Source: Desulforapulum autotrophicum HRM2 (GTDB taxonomy: Bacteria > Desulfobacterota > Desulfobacteria > Desulfobacterales > Desulfobacteraceae). From it: a DNA stretch of 64,000 bases. The notes beneath the pieces were generated by a model. The model made no database searches. It was not told the origin of the DNA and worked only from the letters and a program-made list of their open reading frames with translations. How positions within the stretch are numbered: the first letter of the stretch is position 1; every line of letters starts with the position of its first letter. Of this stretch, positions 37,579 to 46,202 are shown piece after piece. The position numbers were made by a program, and so were the translations under genes. Where the stretch lies: the NCBI RefSeq assembly GCF_000020365.1, contig NC_012108.1, forward strand, positions 620,001 to 684,000. The letters are read 5' to 3'.

Positions 37579-38472
37579 TCATCCTTTGCCTCCCCTGAGC
37601 TGGTGAGCTGCATTTTTTACCAGGGGATACACCAATATTGTTTTCACATGGGCACCATGGCACTTGTTGGCCCTGTCCATGCGTCCTCGACCCGAGGTTT
37701 TTCCCAATTCCGTCCAGTTGGATGCCCGATAACACCCACCGTGAAAACGTTCCTGGTCCACCAAAGTCTCCACCAGCATCGGTTGAAGACCATATTGCCG
37801 CTCCCAATCGACCTTAAGCTCCCGAAGGGTACACGAAAGAATCATGCTTGCTAAATTCTGGATTCGTGCCAGCACCAGAAAACGGCTGTTGTTCACCACC
37901 TGCTGTAAGGCAACTTTACGCCTTGCCTCTGTCCATCCGATCCATTCATCCCGGGCACGCATGCGCCAGGCAGGGCTTGAAAACTGAATACAACCCACCA
38001 CCTCTCGACGGGGCCGGTTTACATAAACCAGGTATTGTAATCTTGCGCCAAAGGGCATGGCATATCCCAGATAGTGATAGCGCCCCATGAGTTCCTTGAA
38101 CAGATCCCTCTGGTCTCGATTTTGAACCCGCTGTACTTCAAGGGGTGTGAATTCTTCCACGCTGCCACTGAGGGTGCTGAAGGGTTGCAGAGATGGGATT
38201 TCAGGAACAATCTTCTGGGAATTGTTTTGACCTTTTTTTTGTTTCTCTGGAAGATCCAGTATGCCTTTGGATTCCAGCGATTCCAGAAACTCGGTACATT
38301 CCCGGGCTTTCAGCCGATCGCTGGGCCTTTTCCATTCCAGCAGTTCGCATACGGTATGTGCCAACTCCGTTCGGCTGATTCCATCACAGGTGTCAACGAT
38401 TTCCTGAATCAACGAGATCTCTTCACCGGTGAACGTTCGACCACAAAAGGTTTGCTGCTTGACTGGTTTCAT
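37579..38472 (-). CDS. DUF4338-family protein (DruA-like / transposon-associated)
   Basis: 297 residues, ATG with GGAGGGG upstream. The DUF4338 core is clear: RYHYLGYAMPFGARLQYLVY, VNNSRFLVLARIQNLAS, LVETLVDQERFHGGCYRASN and GKTSGRGR, closing with KTILVYPLVKN. The N-terminal part resembles a helical DNA-binding region. DUF4338 occurs in DruA of type I Druantia phage defence and, far more often, as a lone repeated gene that behaves like a mobile-element protein. No other Druantia gene (druB-druE) is nearby, and a decayed copy lies at 25.5 kb, so the second reading is favoured. Confidence 0.8.
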   Translation of the reverse strand: MKPVKQQTFCGRTFTGEEISLIQEIVDTCDGISRTELAHTVCELLEWKRPSDRLKARECTEFLESLESKGILDLPEKQKKGQNNSQKIVPEIPSLQPFSTLSGSVEEFTPLEVQRVQNRDQRDLFKELMGRYHYLGYAMPFGARLQYLVYVNRPRREVVGCIQFSSPAWRMRARDEWIGWTEARRKVALQQVVNNSRFLVLARIQNLASMILSCTLRELKVDWERQYGLQPMLVETLVDQERFHGGCYRASNWTELGKTSGRGRMDRANKCHGAHVKTILVYPLVKNAAHQLRGGKG

Positions 38473-38677
38473 TTCATTCCCCTCCGCTATTGTTCCATAA
38501 CGGAAATATGACTCTCTGTCCAGTTAAAAAATATACTACCGGATGTGCCTTTTCATGAGGAAATGTTATTTCTCAAGTCAGATAGTCATGGGCTGTTGGA
38601 TTCTCTTGCCAGGAAGTAGCGTAAAACCTATGTAGTGGTTGACCAAACACTGTCCTGATCCAAACAAATTACTGATT

Positions 38678-39259
38678 TTACGAGAACGCGGAATACAATT
38701 TTCGGGTAAACCGTTCAAATCGCCTATGTATTTTTTCCCTCACATGAGACGGGAACATATTTAGCCATTTTATGTATACAACATCGCCCAATCCGTCAAT
38801 CAGGACCAGCCTGGCGTTGTTTTCTGATGTTTTCTGAAACAATAAATTATTCGCTCTCATATCATAATTGAATATAATCAGATTGTTGAGAAAATAATTT
38901 TTCAATTCATCGAGATAGTCAGGCAGGGCAGTCAAAGGCAAACCATTTTTTAATTGCCAATTTAATGACTTTGAAATTTCGCCGTCATAGTCTCGGATCA
39001 GTTCCACTACAAAACCATCTCCCAGGTTGGTTTTGACCGTGCCATAAAAATTTGGCAAATGATCAAATGAAACATTTTTCCGTTTGATCAGTTTTGTGTA
39101 ATATTTGATCTCTCGGGTTGTTTGAAGCGTTTTTTTTCTGGAGATTTTAATGATGTTGTTTGAGTCGTAGGGGTGCACATAACAGACTCGCTCGACGCCT
39201 ACTCCGATTGGGTCGGTATCGATTTGAATTATTTCTCCGGGGTTAGAAACTAATCTCAT
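38678..39259 (-). CDS. YrbL-like (PhoP-regulated family) kinase-fold protein
   Basis: 193 residues resembling the YrbL family: an early segment VGVERVCYVHPYDSNNIIKI (glycine loop and Lys-containing strand), later NYDMRANNLLF and a DGLGD segment, which echo the catalytic and metal-binding loops of protein kinase folds. YrbL in enterobacteria is controlled by PhoP; its biochemical role is unknown. It stands alone on the minus strand. The frame is AT-rich compared with the efflux genes. Confidence 0.75.
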   Translation of the reverse strand: MRLVSNPGEIIQIDTDPIGVGVERVCYVHPYDSNNIIKISRKKTLQTTREIKYYTKLIKRKNVSFDHLPNFYGTVKTNLGDGFVVELIRDYDGEISKSLNWQLKNGLPLTALPDYLDELKNYFLNNLIIFNYDMRANNLLFQKTSENNARLVLIDGLGDVVYIKWLNMFPSHVREKIHRRFERFTRKLYSAFS

Positions 39260-39551
39260 AATATGCCTGTGTTGCTGAAATCCTCCTACTTTTTTATGCT
39301 ATTTAAACGCTTGTAAAAGGGGTTTTATAAAATCCTTCATAAAAAAAAGCAACGTTTAAGTACAAAAAAGATAATACAATTTTTTTATATATTCCCGGAT
39401 TCAGCCTTTTTAAATGGACTTGCCACCGCTGCCAGGGACCTTTTGCAAACCGTCATCGTTATGATGATCAATTTGTGCAGAGCAGGGTTCCCATGGTTCG
39501 ATACGGGCTGAGAGCGTTAATCGGTTTGCCCGTTTGAACTTGGTAAGATGC

Positions 39552-40508
39552 TCAATTGGATATTCGTCTGGAGTAGATGTCTTTTATATAGTCAACAAAT
39601 CGCTGCTCCGGTGAAAAACCAAGCAAAGCCTGGCCATTAGAGACAAAATTTGAGTAGGGATTGAAATCATAAAAACAGGGCTTGCCAGTTTTGGTATCCA
39701 TCAGGTATTCGACACCACCAAGATCAGCACCAGCGTTGTGTATAATGGATATTACCTGTGCAACAATTTTTTCATCGGCTTCAAACGGCTGAATACGGTT
39801 TCCCTGGTTCAGAGCACAATATTCAAAAGAGGAATCGTTATTCTCTGGCGTCTGAGACACCGAACAACCGTCTGCAGCACAATAGTTAAAGGTGTGCGCC
39901 ATCATTTTTTGCTTGATGCTGTAGAATAGGCGCTCACCAAGAATTTCAACCCGGTAGACGTATCCATCGGAATGAATATATTCCTGAACCAGGCCAGTTC
40001 CATCAATACCCAGATCGACTTTATTGGATTTAACAGCGGTTTCCAGTTCATGATAGGAGTTATATCGGGTAATTCCGTTTCCGGAACCACCGATGTTTGG
40101 TTTGATAATAAGAGGGAACCCTATTGTTTTAGCGGCTTTTAAAACATCTTGAGCCTGATAGACAGCAACAGCTTGCGGGCAATGGAGAGCCAGTTTTGTG
40201 AACAGTCCGTTTTGAAGCGCTTTAGAGGCACCGGCAAAGTGTGCCTGACTGCCGTTGACAATAATTACCCCCATGCTTTCCAACCAACTCAGGTAATGAA
40301 GCGTGTGAAAAACGATTGATGAATTTCTTCCAGAAGACGGCATCATATTAATGCGATTGACAGCGAAATCAAAATCAGGGCGCCCTTTGGCCGTATGAAA
40401 AGAAAGGTCTGCAACATTGATCAATTCCAAATCAATACCATTGGATCGAAATGTTTCAATCAAGGTATTAGACCAGGTAGGATGTTCATATAGAAAAACA
40501 ATTTTCAT
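39552..40508 (-). CDS. ATP-grasp family ligase (RimK/D-Ala ligase-like)
   Basis: 318 residues from the ATG at 40508, which has AAGGAAAG upstream; the frame is open to 40595. ATP-grasp features are the ATP-binding strand FPLIIKPNIGGSGNG, the segment GTGLVQEYIHSDGYVYRVEI and the metal-binding end GVEYLMDTKTGKPCFYDFNP with Asp and Asn ligands. Enzymes of this kind join an acid to an amine or thiol through an acyl phosphate. The N-terminal domain (IVFLYEHPTWSNTLIETF) is the usual pre-ATP-grasp fold. No peptide or partner gene is nearby, so the substrate is open. Confidence 0.8.
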   Translation of the reverse strand: MKIVFLYEHPTWSNTLIETFRSNGIDLELINVADLSFHTAKGRPDFDFAVNRINMMPSSGRNSSIVFHTLHYLSWLESMGVIIVNGSQAHFAGASKALQNGLFTKLALHCPQAVAVYQAQDVLKAAKTIGFPLIIKPNIGGSGNGITRYNSYHELETAVKSNKVDLGIDGTGLVQEYIHSDGYVYRVEILGERLFYSIKQKMMAHTFNYCAADGCSVSQTPENNDSSFEYCALNQGNRIQPFEADEKIVAQVISIIHNAGADLGGVEYLMDTKTGKPCFYDFNPYSNFVSNGQALLGFSPEQRFVDYIKDIYSRRISN

Positions 40509-40531
40509 AAACTTTCCTTTTCTTTTTTTTA

Positions 40532-40630
40532 TATGAAACACTCGCCAAAGCATTATCAATGAAGGTGTTTCAAAATTCGTTGAGGCCGGAGCCATAGCTC
40601 AATCCGGCCGTGCCGGTTAATATGAAAAAT
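40532..40630 (+). repeat. Palindromic interspersed repeat, family 1, copy A
   Basis: Starts TATGAAACACTCGCCAAAGC and ends GGTTAATATG. It shares almost every base with 53229-53326. It contains GGCCGGAGCC and CCGGCC segments able to pair. It lies just upstream of the ATP-grasp gene. Confidence 0.85.
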
Positions 40631-40689
40631 TATATCGTTATCACAATGGTTGATTAGATGGAATAGTTTCGGATGTCCCAAATCCACAG

Positions 40690-40945
40690 TCTGTTTTTGT
40701 ATACCCCTCTAAAAATGATTCGGGGGCTTTTTTTTCGCGGCTGGAGCGGGACGTTCCACCTTTAAGCAGCGTGTCGCCTGTGAAACAGACCGCTTCTTCC
40801 TCGAACCGGTAGTTGACGCCGCCGAGGGGATGTCCGGGCGTTTCCAAACATTTGAAACTCAGCCTCCCGATCTTTCAACTCTTGGAAAATTTGGGATGGA
40901 TAACCAACGCGCTGCCCGTGTCGACGAACACCACAGAACAGTTTA
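40690..40945 (-). pseudogene. Metallo-beta-lactamase-fold hydrolase fragment
   Basis: On the minus strand the frame reads VDTGSALVIHPKFSKS, a stop, then LETPGHPLGGVNYRFEEEAV and CFTGDTLLKGG. This is the TPGH/GDTL middle part of an MBL-fold hydrolase of the YcbL or glyoxalase II type. The HxHxDH part and the C terminus are gone and an in-frame stop is present, so it is a relic. Confidence 0.6.
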
Positions 40946-41209
40946 CAGAAAACGCTCCAACCTGAATTCATTTAACTCGCACGCTCTTTCTATACCCGAA
41001 TATAGCGACAAAAGAAAGCCTCCAACCTTTTTATAAGCCATTCCAATCGGTTTTTTCTTACATAACTCAAACCAATCGATACAATCAATAGTTTAAAAAA
41101 ACCTAGAGAAAGACAAGTGAAATTCACTCGACTTAATATACTTCTCAAAACTAACTTTGTTGTTCCCAAATCATGGGAAGGCTGGGGTCTGTATGATAAA
41201 AAAACCTAA

Positions 41210-41370
41210 CCATCGATTCAGATGGATGTCACTGTGCGCTGTAATATGCACTGCAACGTCTGCTAGGACAAAGACCGCCAGATCGATGACATGTTGACGG
41301 AGCAGTTTGAGTGGTTTTGTAAGACACTTCCCAAACTGGTTCTTCTAAAGCTGTCAGGGGGAGAACCCAC
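41210..41370 (+). pseudogene. Radical SAM protein fragment
   Basis: The + strand frame contains DVTVRCNMHCNVC, the CxxxCxxC cluster motif of radical SAM enzymes. After one stop comes LPKLVLLKLSGGEPT, which carries the GGEP motif at the right distance. The fragment ends near 41370, where IS1380-like sequence of the opposite strand begins. Only the N-terminal third of the fold is left. Confidence 0.7.
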
Positions 41371-41374
41371 CCGC

Positions 41375-41585
41375 AACAGACCAGATTGAGCTGCACCAAA
41401 GACAAAACCATCTGGGGGTCGGTCTATTCTTGTGAGTTCTCTCTTACCTTCAGATGTTTTTGGATGGATTTGGACAATCCGATTACTTTGGCCAAGTCGA
41501 GATAGACGGGCAGGCCAGCCAATGCGGTCATGCCGGTCTAAGTTTTTTCTCCTTCATACTTGAATGGAAGCACGCCTTGTGTCAT
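41375..41585 (-). mobile_element. IS1380-family transposase remnant
   Basis: Minus-strand frame from an ATG at 41585: MTQGVLPFKYEGEKT, stop, TGMTALAGLPVYLDLAKVIG, SIQKHLKVREN, stop, TDPQMVLSLVQLNL. This is the N-terminal 65 residues or so of an IS1380-type transposase, in one frame with two stops. The remaining catalytic part is missing, and the break abuts the radical SAM fragment. The sequence between 41586 and about 41700 may be the left end of the element. Confidence 0.7.
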
Positions 41586-41962
41586 AACTTGTTTCACCCC
41601 GTTGATGATAGTTTTCTGTTCGTACAAAGACTCTATCTGCTTGAACCATCAAGCGAAACGGGGTTTTTCTTTTTTTTAGGTGGTGGATTGGGGATGTCAT
41701 GATAATACATCATTAAAATTTTAATGGAAGGTGATTGCCCTTGATGTAAGTATGGTTGAGTTTCCAGATTTGTATAAAATTGAAATTAACCTATCAACCA
41801 TATTTCCAATTTAGTTGTGACCGGCAAAGTACAGCAAAAATTACAGCGGTAAGTTGATGATGGGCACCCCCATTTTTCTCTTGCCTGTTAACAGCCCGCT
41901 GCACACAGACAAGCTTGTGAGCTTAATATAGTGGATGATGACTGAGGAAGGGAGGATAATAT

Positions 41963-43552
41963 TTGTTACACATAGAAGAAAAAAAAATCAGTTTTGGGAC
42001 CACGTTGATCTTAATGTTCGTTATTCTTATTGTAGTAACAACAAGCCTGATTGGCTATATCTCTTTTCGTAATGGACAGCAAGCCGCCAAAAAATTGGCT
42101 AATCAAATGCAAAATTCGATTCAATCTAGTGTTGAGAACGCCCTCAATGATTTTTTAGCCAAGCCTCAGGCCCTCAATCAAATTAATGCTGATGCAATCC
42201 GGAGTGGTCTGGTGGATCCACGAGATTTAACTAGTCAGCGAACACATTTTCTTAATCAAATTCAAGCCTTTGATTCGGTAACGACTTGTGCCTTTGGGTC
42301 GGAAATAGGTGAATTCACGGGTGCGGGACGTCGAAGCGACGGAAGCTTTGAAAGTGGCATTGTTGATAAGAGTCTGAACAACGATTATCGGGTTTACCTG
42401 TTGAATGAACAGGGAGAACTCACTGAAATTGTCACGGTTGTGCCTGATTATCAGCCACAGGAACGTAGTTGGTATCAAGTTGCAGTTGAGGCAAATGGTC
42501 CAACCTGGAGTCCCATTTATGTGTGGGCCACACAAAGCAATATTGGCATCTCAGCGGTGCTGCCGGTTTACAATAACACCAGGGAGTTGTTGGGGGTGCA
42601 ACTCTCATCATTATCGTTGGAGTATATTGGACAATTTTTACAAAATATCAGGACGATAAATACCGGACAAATCTTCATCCTTGAGCGGACTGGCTTATTG
42701 GTGGCGTCATCTGTGTCAGAGCCGCTATTACATGAAAAGAGGAGCGGGTCGGAAGTTCTGTTGGAAAGGGTGTCAGCCATGGACAGTACAAGTCCTTTAA
42801 TTTCTGAAACAGCGAATTATCTAAACCGTCAATTTACCAATATTGATCAGATTTCAAGTAAACAGCAGATGGAACTTGAAGTTGAGGGACAGAGATATTT
42901 TTTGAGCGTTACTCCTTTTGCTGATGAATATGGTTTAGATTGGCTCATTGGCATTGCTATTTCAGAATCAAATTTGATGGGGGCAGTAGAAGCTAATACT
43001 CGGGCCACAATATTAGTAAGCTTGATTATATTAGCAGGAACCTTGATTTTGGGGATAGTGATAACACGAAAAATAACCCATCCGATTTTGCAACTTAATC
43101 GAGCGACTCAAGAGATGAGTCTGGGCCGGTGGGAGAAAATTGAGAACAATACTCGTTTTAAAGAGGTCAGGTCACTGACAAATTCATTTAATCAAATGGC
43201 CTGGCAATTGAGCAAGACCCTTGAAACTTTGGAGCATCGAGTACAAGAACGAACCAGTGAGTTAACAAGTGTAAATAAACAGTTGCAGGTTGAAATTGCT
43301 GAACGTAAAAAGACTGAGACAGACCGAGAACGACTGATTACAGAATTGCAGAAAGCGTTGGAAAATGTAAAAACCCTAAGCGGATTTTTGCCAATTTGCA
43401 GTCATTGTAAAAAAATACGAGATGATGATGGCAAGTGGCATGATGTTGCCGATTATGTTCATGATCGTTCTGAAGCCGAATTTAGCCACGGTATCTGCCC
43501 GGAATGTGCCCAAAAATATTATCCGGACTTTGACATTTATAGCGACAAATAA
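41963..43552 (+). CDS. dCache-HAMP sensor with C-terminal cysteine motif, no output domain seen
   Basis: 529 residues, TTG start with GGGAGG 6 bp upstream. A transmembrane helix (TLILMFVILIVVTTSLIGYI), a large periplasmic dCache sensor with the motif RSWYQVAVEANGPTWSPIY, a second helix and a HAMP domain are followed by a coiled coil (VQERTSELTSVNKQLQVEIA). The C terminus LSGFLPICSHCKKIRDDDG and FSHGICPECAQKYYPD is a cysteine-bearing tail often found in hybrid kinases and PAS proteins. No kinase, GGDEF, methyl-accepting or phosphatase domain is recognised. It may signal through a partner protein. Confidence 0.82.
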   Translation: MLHIEEKKISFGTTLILMFVILIVVTTSLIGYISFRNGQQAAKKLANQMQNSIQSSVENALNDFLAKPQALNQINADAIRSGLVDPRDLTSQRTHFLNQIQAFDSVTTCAFGSEIGEFTGAGRRSDGSFESGIVDKSLNNDYRVYLLNEQGELTEIVTVVPDYQPQERSWYQVAVEANGPTWSPIYVWATQSNIGISAVLPVYNNTRELLGVQLSSLSLEYIGQFLQNIRTINTGQIFILERTGLLVASSVSEPLLHEKRSGSEVLLERVSAMDSTSPLISETANYLNRQFTNIDQISSKQQMELEVEGQRYFLSVTPFADEYGLDWLIGIAISESNLMGAVEANTRATILVSLIILAGTLILGIVITRKITHPILQLNRATQEMSLGRWEKIENNTRFKEVRSLTNSFNQMAWQLSKTLETLEHRVQERTSELTSVNKQLQVEIAERKKTETDRERLITELQKALENVKTLSGFLPICSHCKKIRDDDGKWHDVADYVHDRSEAEFSHGICPECAQKYYPDFDIYSDK

Positions 43553-43590
43553 ACTCAATAATAGTTATCCAATACCTGGCTGTCATTTTA

Positions 43591-43682
43591 AATAACCGGC
43601 ACGGCCGGAGCGAGGTATCTTCACCGGCCACAACGAATGATGAAACGCCTCTGTTTACAATGCTTCGGTGAGTGTTTCATAT
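43591..43682 (-). repeat. Palindromic interspersed repeat, family 1, copy C (inverted)
   Basis: Read on the minus strand it begins TATGAAACACTCACCGAAGC and ends CCGTGCCGGTTATTT, matching copies A and B with scattered changes. The stretch CAGAGGCGTTTCATCATTCG matches copy D better than A. Confidence 0.8.
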
Positions 43683-44066
43683 AAAGATTCACAACAATAT
43701 CGGTTGTATTCTTATTTCAGTCCAAATTGTTTTCATGGACAGGGATAATTATTTGTAAAGCAGGAAATCAAATTTAAATCGTATGGCCGATGGGATTCAA
43801 GTTTTATAACGACTTAAAGATTCGCCCCCGGGTTTCAAAATCCATTTTCCTTTTTTACGATGCAGAGTGCAACACTTGTTGCATTCTGCATCGGTTCTTA
43901 TGGGCTCGTTGGATCTTCCTTGTTTGTTATATTTCTTTTAAGTTAAGTAGGTTATGCTTTGCCGGGTTCCCTGGCATAACCATTGCTGTTAACGGTTCCC
44001 AGGTCCAGGGTGTGGAAAGGGCCCGGGACGGATTGTGTTTAACGCCATAACAAGTTGGAGAAAACG
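43683..44066. other. Intergenic DNA with a strong hairpin
   Basis: No gene recognised; an 86-codon frame at 43790-44050 has no family resemblance. A hairpin with stems GATGCAGA and TGCAA and their complements lies at 43859-43892. It has no T-run on either side, so it is not a clear terminator. It could be an RNA structure or a protein site. Confidence 0.5.
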
Positions 44067-44516
44067 ATGACAAGCAACGGTTTTGGAAACTTAAACGACT
44101 GGGGAGTAGTGCTGGAAAAACTTGATCTGCTGACACAAGGTGGGGCCCTTGATCAATGGCAGGAGCAATTGATTCGCCTGCTCAGGTTTGACCAGAACTG
44201 GCGTCTGCGCGAAGCTGCCATCGAGTCCCTGGCCTTTGTGAAAAATCCAGATCTTGATCTGGCCCGGGAGATTCTTTTGTTAATAAAACGCAATGATCTA
44301 TATTATGATGTCAGGATCCTTGCTGCAGACGCAATTGAACAGCTGATACTGAAAATCATTGATAACAGGCAATTTGACCTGGATATCTTACAATCGTTTG
44401 TTCGTGAAATCATCGTTGAAATGGAGGCCTTGCTCGCCTCTCCGGAACCACCTAAGTTCCACCATGCGTTGCAAAATTCAGTGGCCGGGATCAGGCAGGC
44501 TATTAACCGGGGTTAA
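44067..44516 (+). CDS. Small HEAT-repeat-like protein upstream of the pnt genes
   Basis: 149 residues from the ATG at 44067 with GGAG upstream. It is helical, with segments LIRLLRFDQNWRLREAAIES and YYDVRILAADAIEQLIL that look like two HEAT-type repeats. No family was recognised. It ends 22 bp before pntAA and is presumably co-transcribed, so it may help assemble or regulate the transhydrogenase. This link rests on position only. Confidence 0.6.
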   Translation: MTSNGFGNLNDWGVVLEKLDLLTQGGALDQWQEQLIRLLRFDQNWRLREAAIESLAFVKNPDLDLAREILLLIKRNDLYYDVRILAADAIEQLILKIIDNRQFDLDILQSFVREIIVEMEALLASPEPPKFHHALQNSVAGIRQAINRG

Positions 44517-44538
44517 AAAAATGACAGGGAGGTACAAT

Positions 44539-45699
44539 ATGCTGATCGGAATACCAAAAGAGATAATGGCCAAGGAAAACAGGGTGGCGGCACTTCCGGA
44601 AACCATTGGGAAATTCAAGGGGCTTGGTTTTGATGTACTGGTGGAAACAAAAGCCGGTATGGGTGCTTTTGCCCATGATGATACCTACCAGCAGGCAGGG
44701 GCGGAAATTGTTGCTGATGCTGCCGAGGTGTTTGCCAGGGCGGATATTATTTTAAAAGTCAAAGAGCCTCTGTTCAACGAAACCTTTAACCGGCATGAAA
44801 TCGACATGCTCAGGGAAAATCAGATATTGATTACCTTTCTGCATCCAGCAGCCCCTTCAAATCATGGGGATGTGAAAAAACTCCAGGCCCGTGGAGTCAC
44901 AGCTTTTACCATGGACGGCATCCCCAGGATTTCAAGGGCACAACGCATGGACCCGTTGACATCCATGAGCGCAATCACAGGATACAAGGCCATCATCATT
45001 GCAGCAGCCAATTTTCCAAAATTCATTCCTATGATCGGAACCTCCATTGGCATGATAAAGCCGGCCAATATTCTGGTTATCGGTACGGGTGTTGTCGGTC
45101 TCCAGGCCATTGCAACGGGAAAGAGGCTGGGAGGAGTGGTCAAGGCCGTTGATATCCGCCCAGATGCCAGGCAAGAGGCCGAAAGCCTGGGCATCAAGGC
45201 CGTGGGGTTTGATGTGCCCCCTGAACTTGCCATCGGTCAGGGCGGGTATGCAAAGGCGCTGCCCCAGGAGTGGCTTGAAAAGGAACGTACACAGCTGGCC
45301 CCCCTGGTGGCGGAATCAGATATCATTATTTTAAGCGCCCTTGTTCCAGGGGAGGTTGCCCAGCATATTATCACCCGGGAAATGGTTGAATCCATGAAGC
45401 CCGGATCTGTTATCGTTGATGTCTCCATTGACCAGGGGGGAAACTGCGCCGCGACCGTTCCTGGAAAAGAGTCTTACCATAATGGTGTCTACATCTGCGG
45501 CATCAAGAATATTCCGGGGTCGTTGCCCGTTCATTCGTCCTGGCTCTACGCCAATAACCTCTACTATTTTGTCGAAAACCTGTTCAAAGGGGTAGGGTCA
45601 GAGTTTGATATGACCGATGAGATCGTCAAGGGTGCCCTGGTTACCCATAAAGGCAAACTCTTTCATAGGGGGACCCTCAAGGCCATGGGTCTAGCATAG
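44539..45699 (+). CDS. pntAA: NAD(P) transhydrogenase alpha subunit, part 1 (PntAA)
   Basis: 386 residues from the ATG at 44539 with GGGAGG upstream; the open frame begins earlier at 44359, overlapping the previous gene. This is domain I, the NAD(H)-binding part. It has the N-terminal GIPKEIMAKENRVAALPETI, the Rossmann motif VIGTGVVGLQAIATGKRLGG ending at the ribose-binding acidic VDIRPDAR, and GSVIVDVSIDQGGNC. The QGGYAKALPQEWLEKE segment is the mobile loop typical of transhydrogenase rather than alanine dehydrogenase. It transfers hydride between NAD(H) and domain III of PntB. Confidence 0.9.
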   Translation: MLIGIPKEIMAKENRVAALPETIGKFKGLGFDVLVETKAGMGAFAHDDTYQQAGAEIVADAAEVFARADIILKVKEPLFNETFNRHEIDMLRENQILITFLHPAAPSNHGDVKKLQARGVTAFTMDGIPRISRAQRMDPLTSMSAITGYKAIIIAAANFPKFIPMIGTSIGMIKPANILVIGTGVVGLQAIATGKRLGGVVKAVDIRPDARQEAESLGIKAVGFDVPPELAIGQGGYAKALPQEWLEKERTQLAPLVAESDIIILSALVPGEVAQHIITREMVESMKPGSVIVDVSIDQGGNCAATVPGKESYHNGVYICGIKNIPGSLPVHSSWLYANNLYYFVENLFKGVGSEFDMTDEIVKGALVTHKGKLFHRGTLKAMGLA

Positions 45700-45740
45700 T
45701 TTTTGAACGAAAACTCACCCATATGCCGCGTTGCTGCACA

Positions 45741-45784
45741 AACCTGAAATCCTCACGTACTACAGTACGCTCCGGTTTCAGCTT
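45741..45784. repeat. Hairpin element between pntAA and pntAB
   Basis: Nested complementary pairs: CTGAAA with TTTCAG, and CGTACT with AGTACG. It lies in a 200-bp gap that interrupts the pnt operon. It resembles a short palindromic element of the REP type and may protect or end the upstream transcript. No second full copy was found in this window. Confidence 0.5.
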
Positions 45785-45899
45785 TGCTTGCGCCTTGCAT
45801 CTGGGCAAGTTTGTGAGCATAGCTCCTCTTCGAGCCATCCAAACACAGGTTTTCGGTTAGCCACTAAGTCATAATCAACTGTTTGTGGAGATTAAACCA

Positions 45900-46202
45900 A
45901 TGATCAACCTTTTATTGATGCTGGGGGTTTTTCTTTTTTCCTTTGTCGTCGGATATTTTCTCATCTCCAGAGTTCCCACACTGCTTCATACGCCCCTCAT
46001 GTCCATGACAAACGCCATCTCCGCCGTAACCATTCTGGGGGCCTTGATTTTATTTTCCGTTAAATCAACGGGCACAGAGCAGGTCATTGGTGGTGTTGCG
46101 TTTGTCATGGCCGCCTTCAACCTTGTGGGCGGTTTTGCCATTACGGACCGGATGTTAAGGCTGTTCAAGAAAAAAGAGGGGAGGGTTGATCGCCATGGGT
46201 GA
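45900..46202 (+). CDS. pntAB: NAD(P) transhydrogenase alpha subunit, part 2 (PntAB)
   Basis: 100 residues from the ATG at 45900 with GTGGAG upstream. Three membrane helices: MLGVFLFSFVVGYFLI, then the conserved LLHTPLMSMTNAISAVTIL, then VIGGVAFVMAAFNLVGGF. It forms half of the proton channel with the N-terminal part of PntB. In Thermus-type enzymes the second helix carries a histidine in NAIHG; here that position is Ser41. It overlaps pntB by 8 bp. Confidence 0.92.
   Translation: MINLLLMLGVFLFSFVVGYFLISRVPTLLHTPLMSMTNAISAVTILGALILFSVKSTGTEQVIGGVAFVMAAFNLVGGFAITDRMLRLFKKKEGRVDRHG

Noticed and set aside
37423-37854. 143-codon frame opposite the DUF4338 gene
   Set aside because: Antisense shadow of a gene with clear family motifs.
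37579-38472. Druantia defence system
   Set aside because: Only a DruA-like DUF4338 protein is present; no large helicase or other Druantia genes are adjacent.
44539-45699. Alanine dehydrogenase
   Set aside because: The loop QGGYAKALPQEW and the following pntAB and pntB show it is transhydrogenase domain I.
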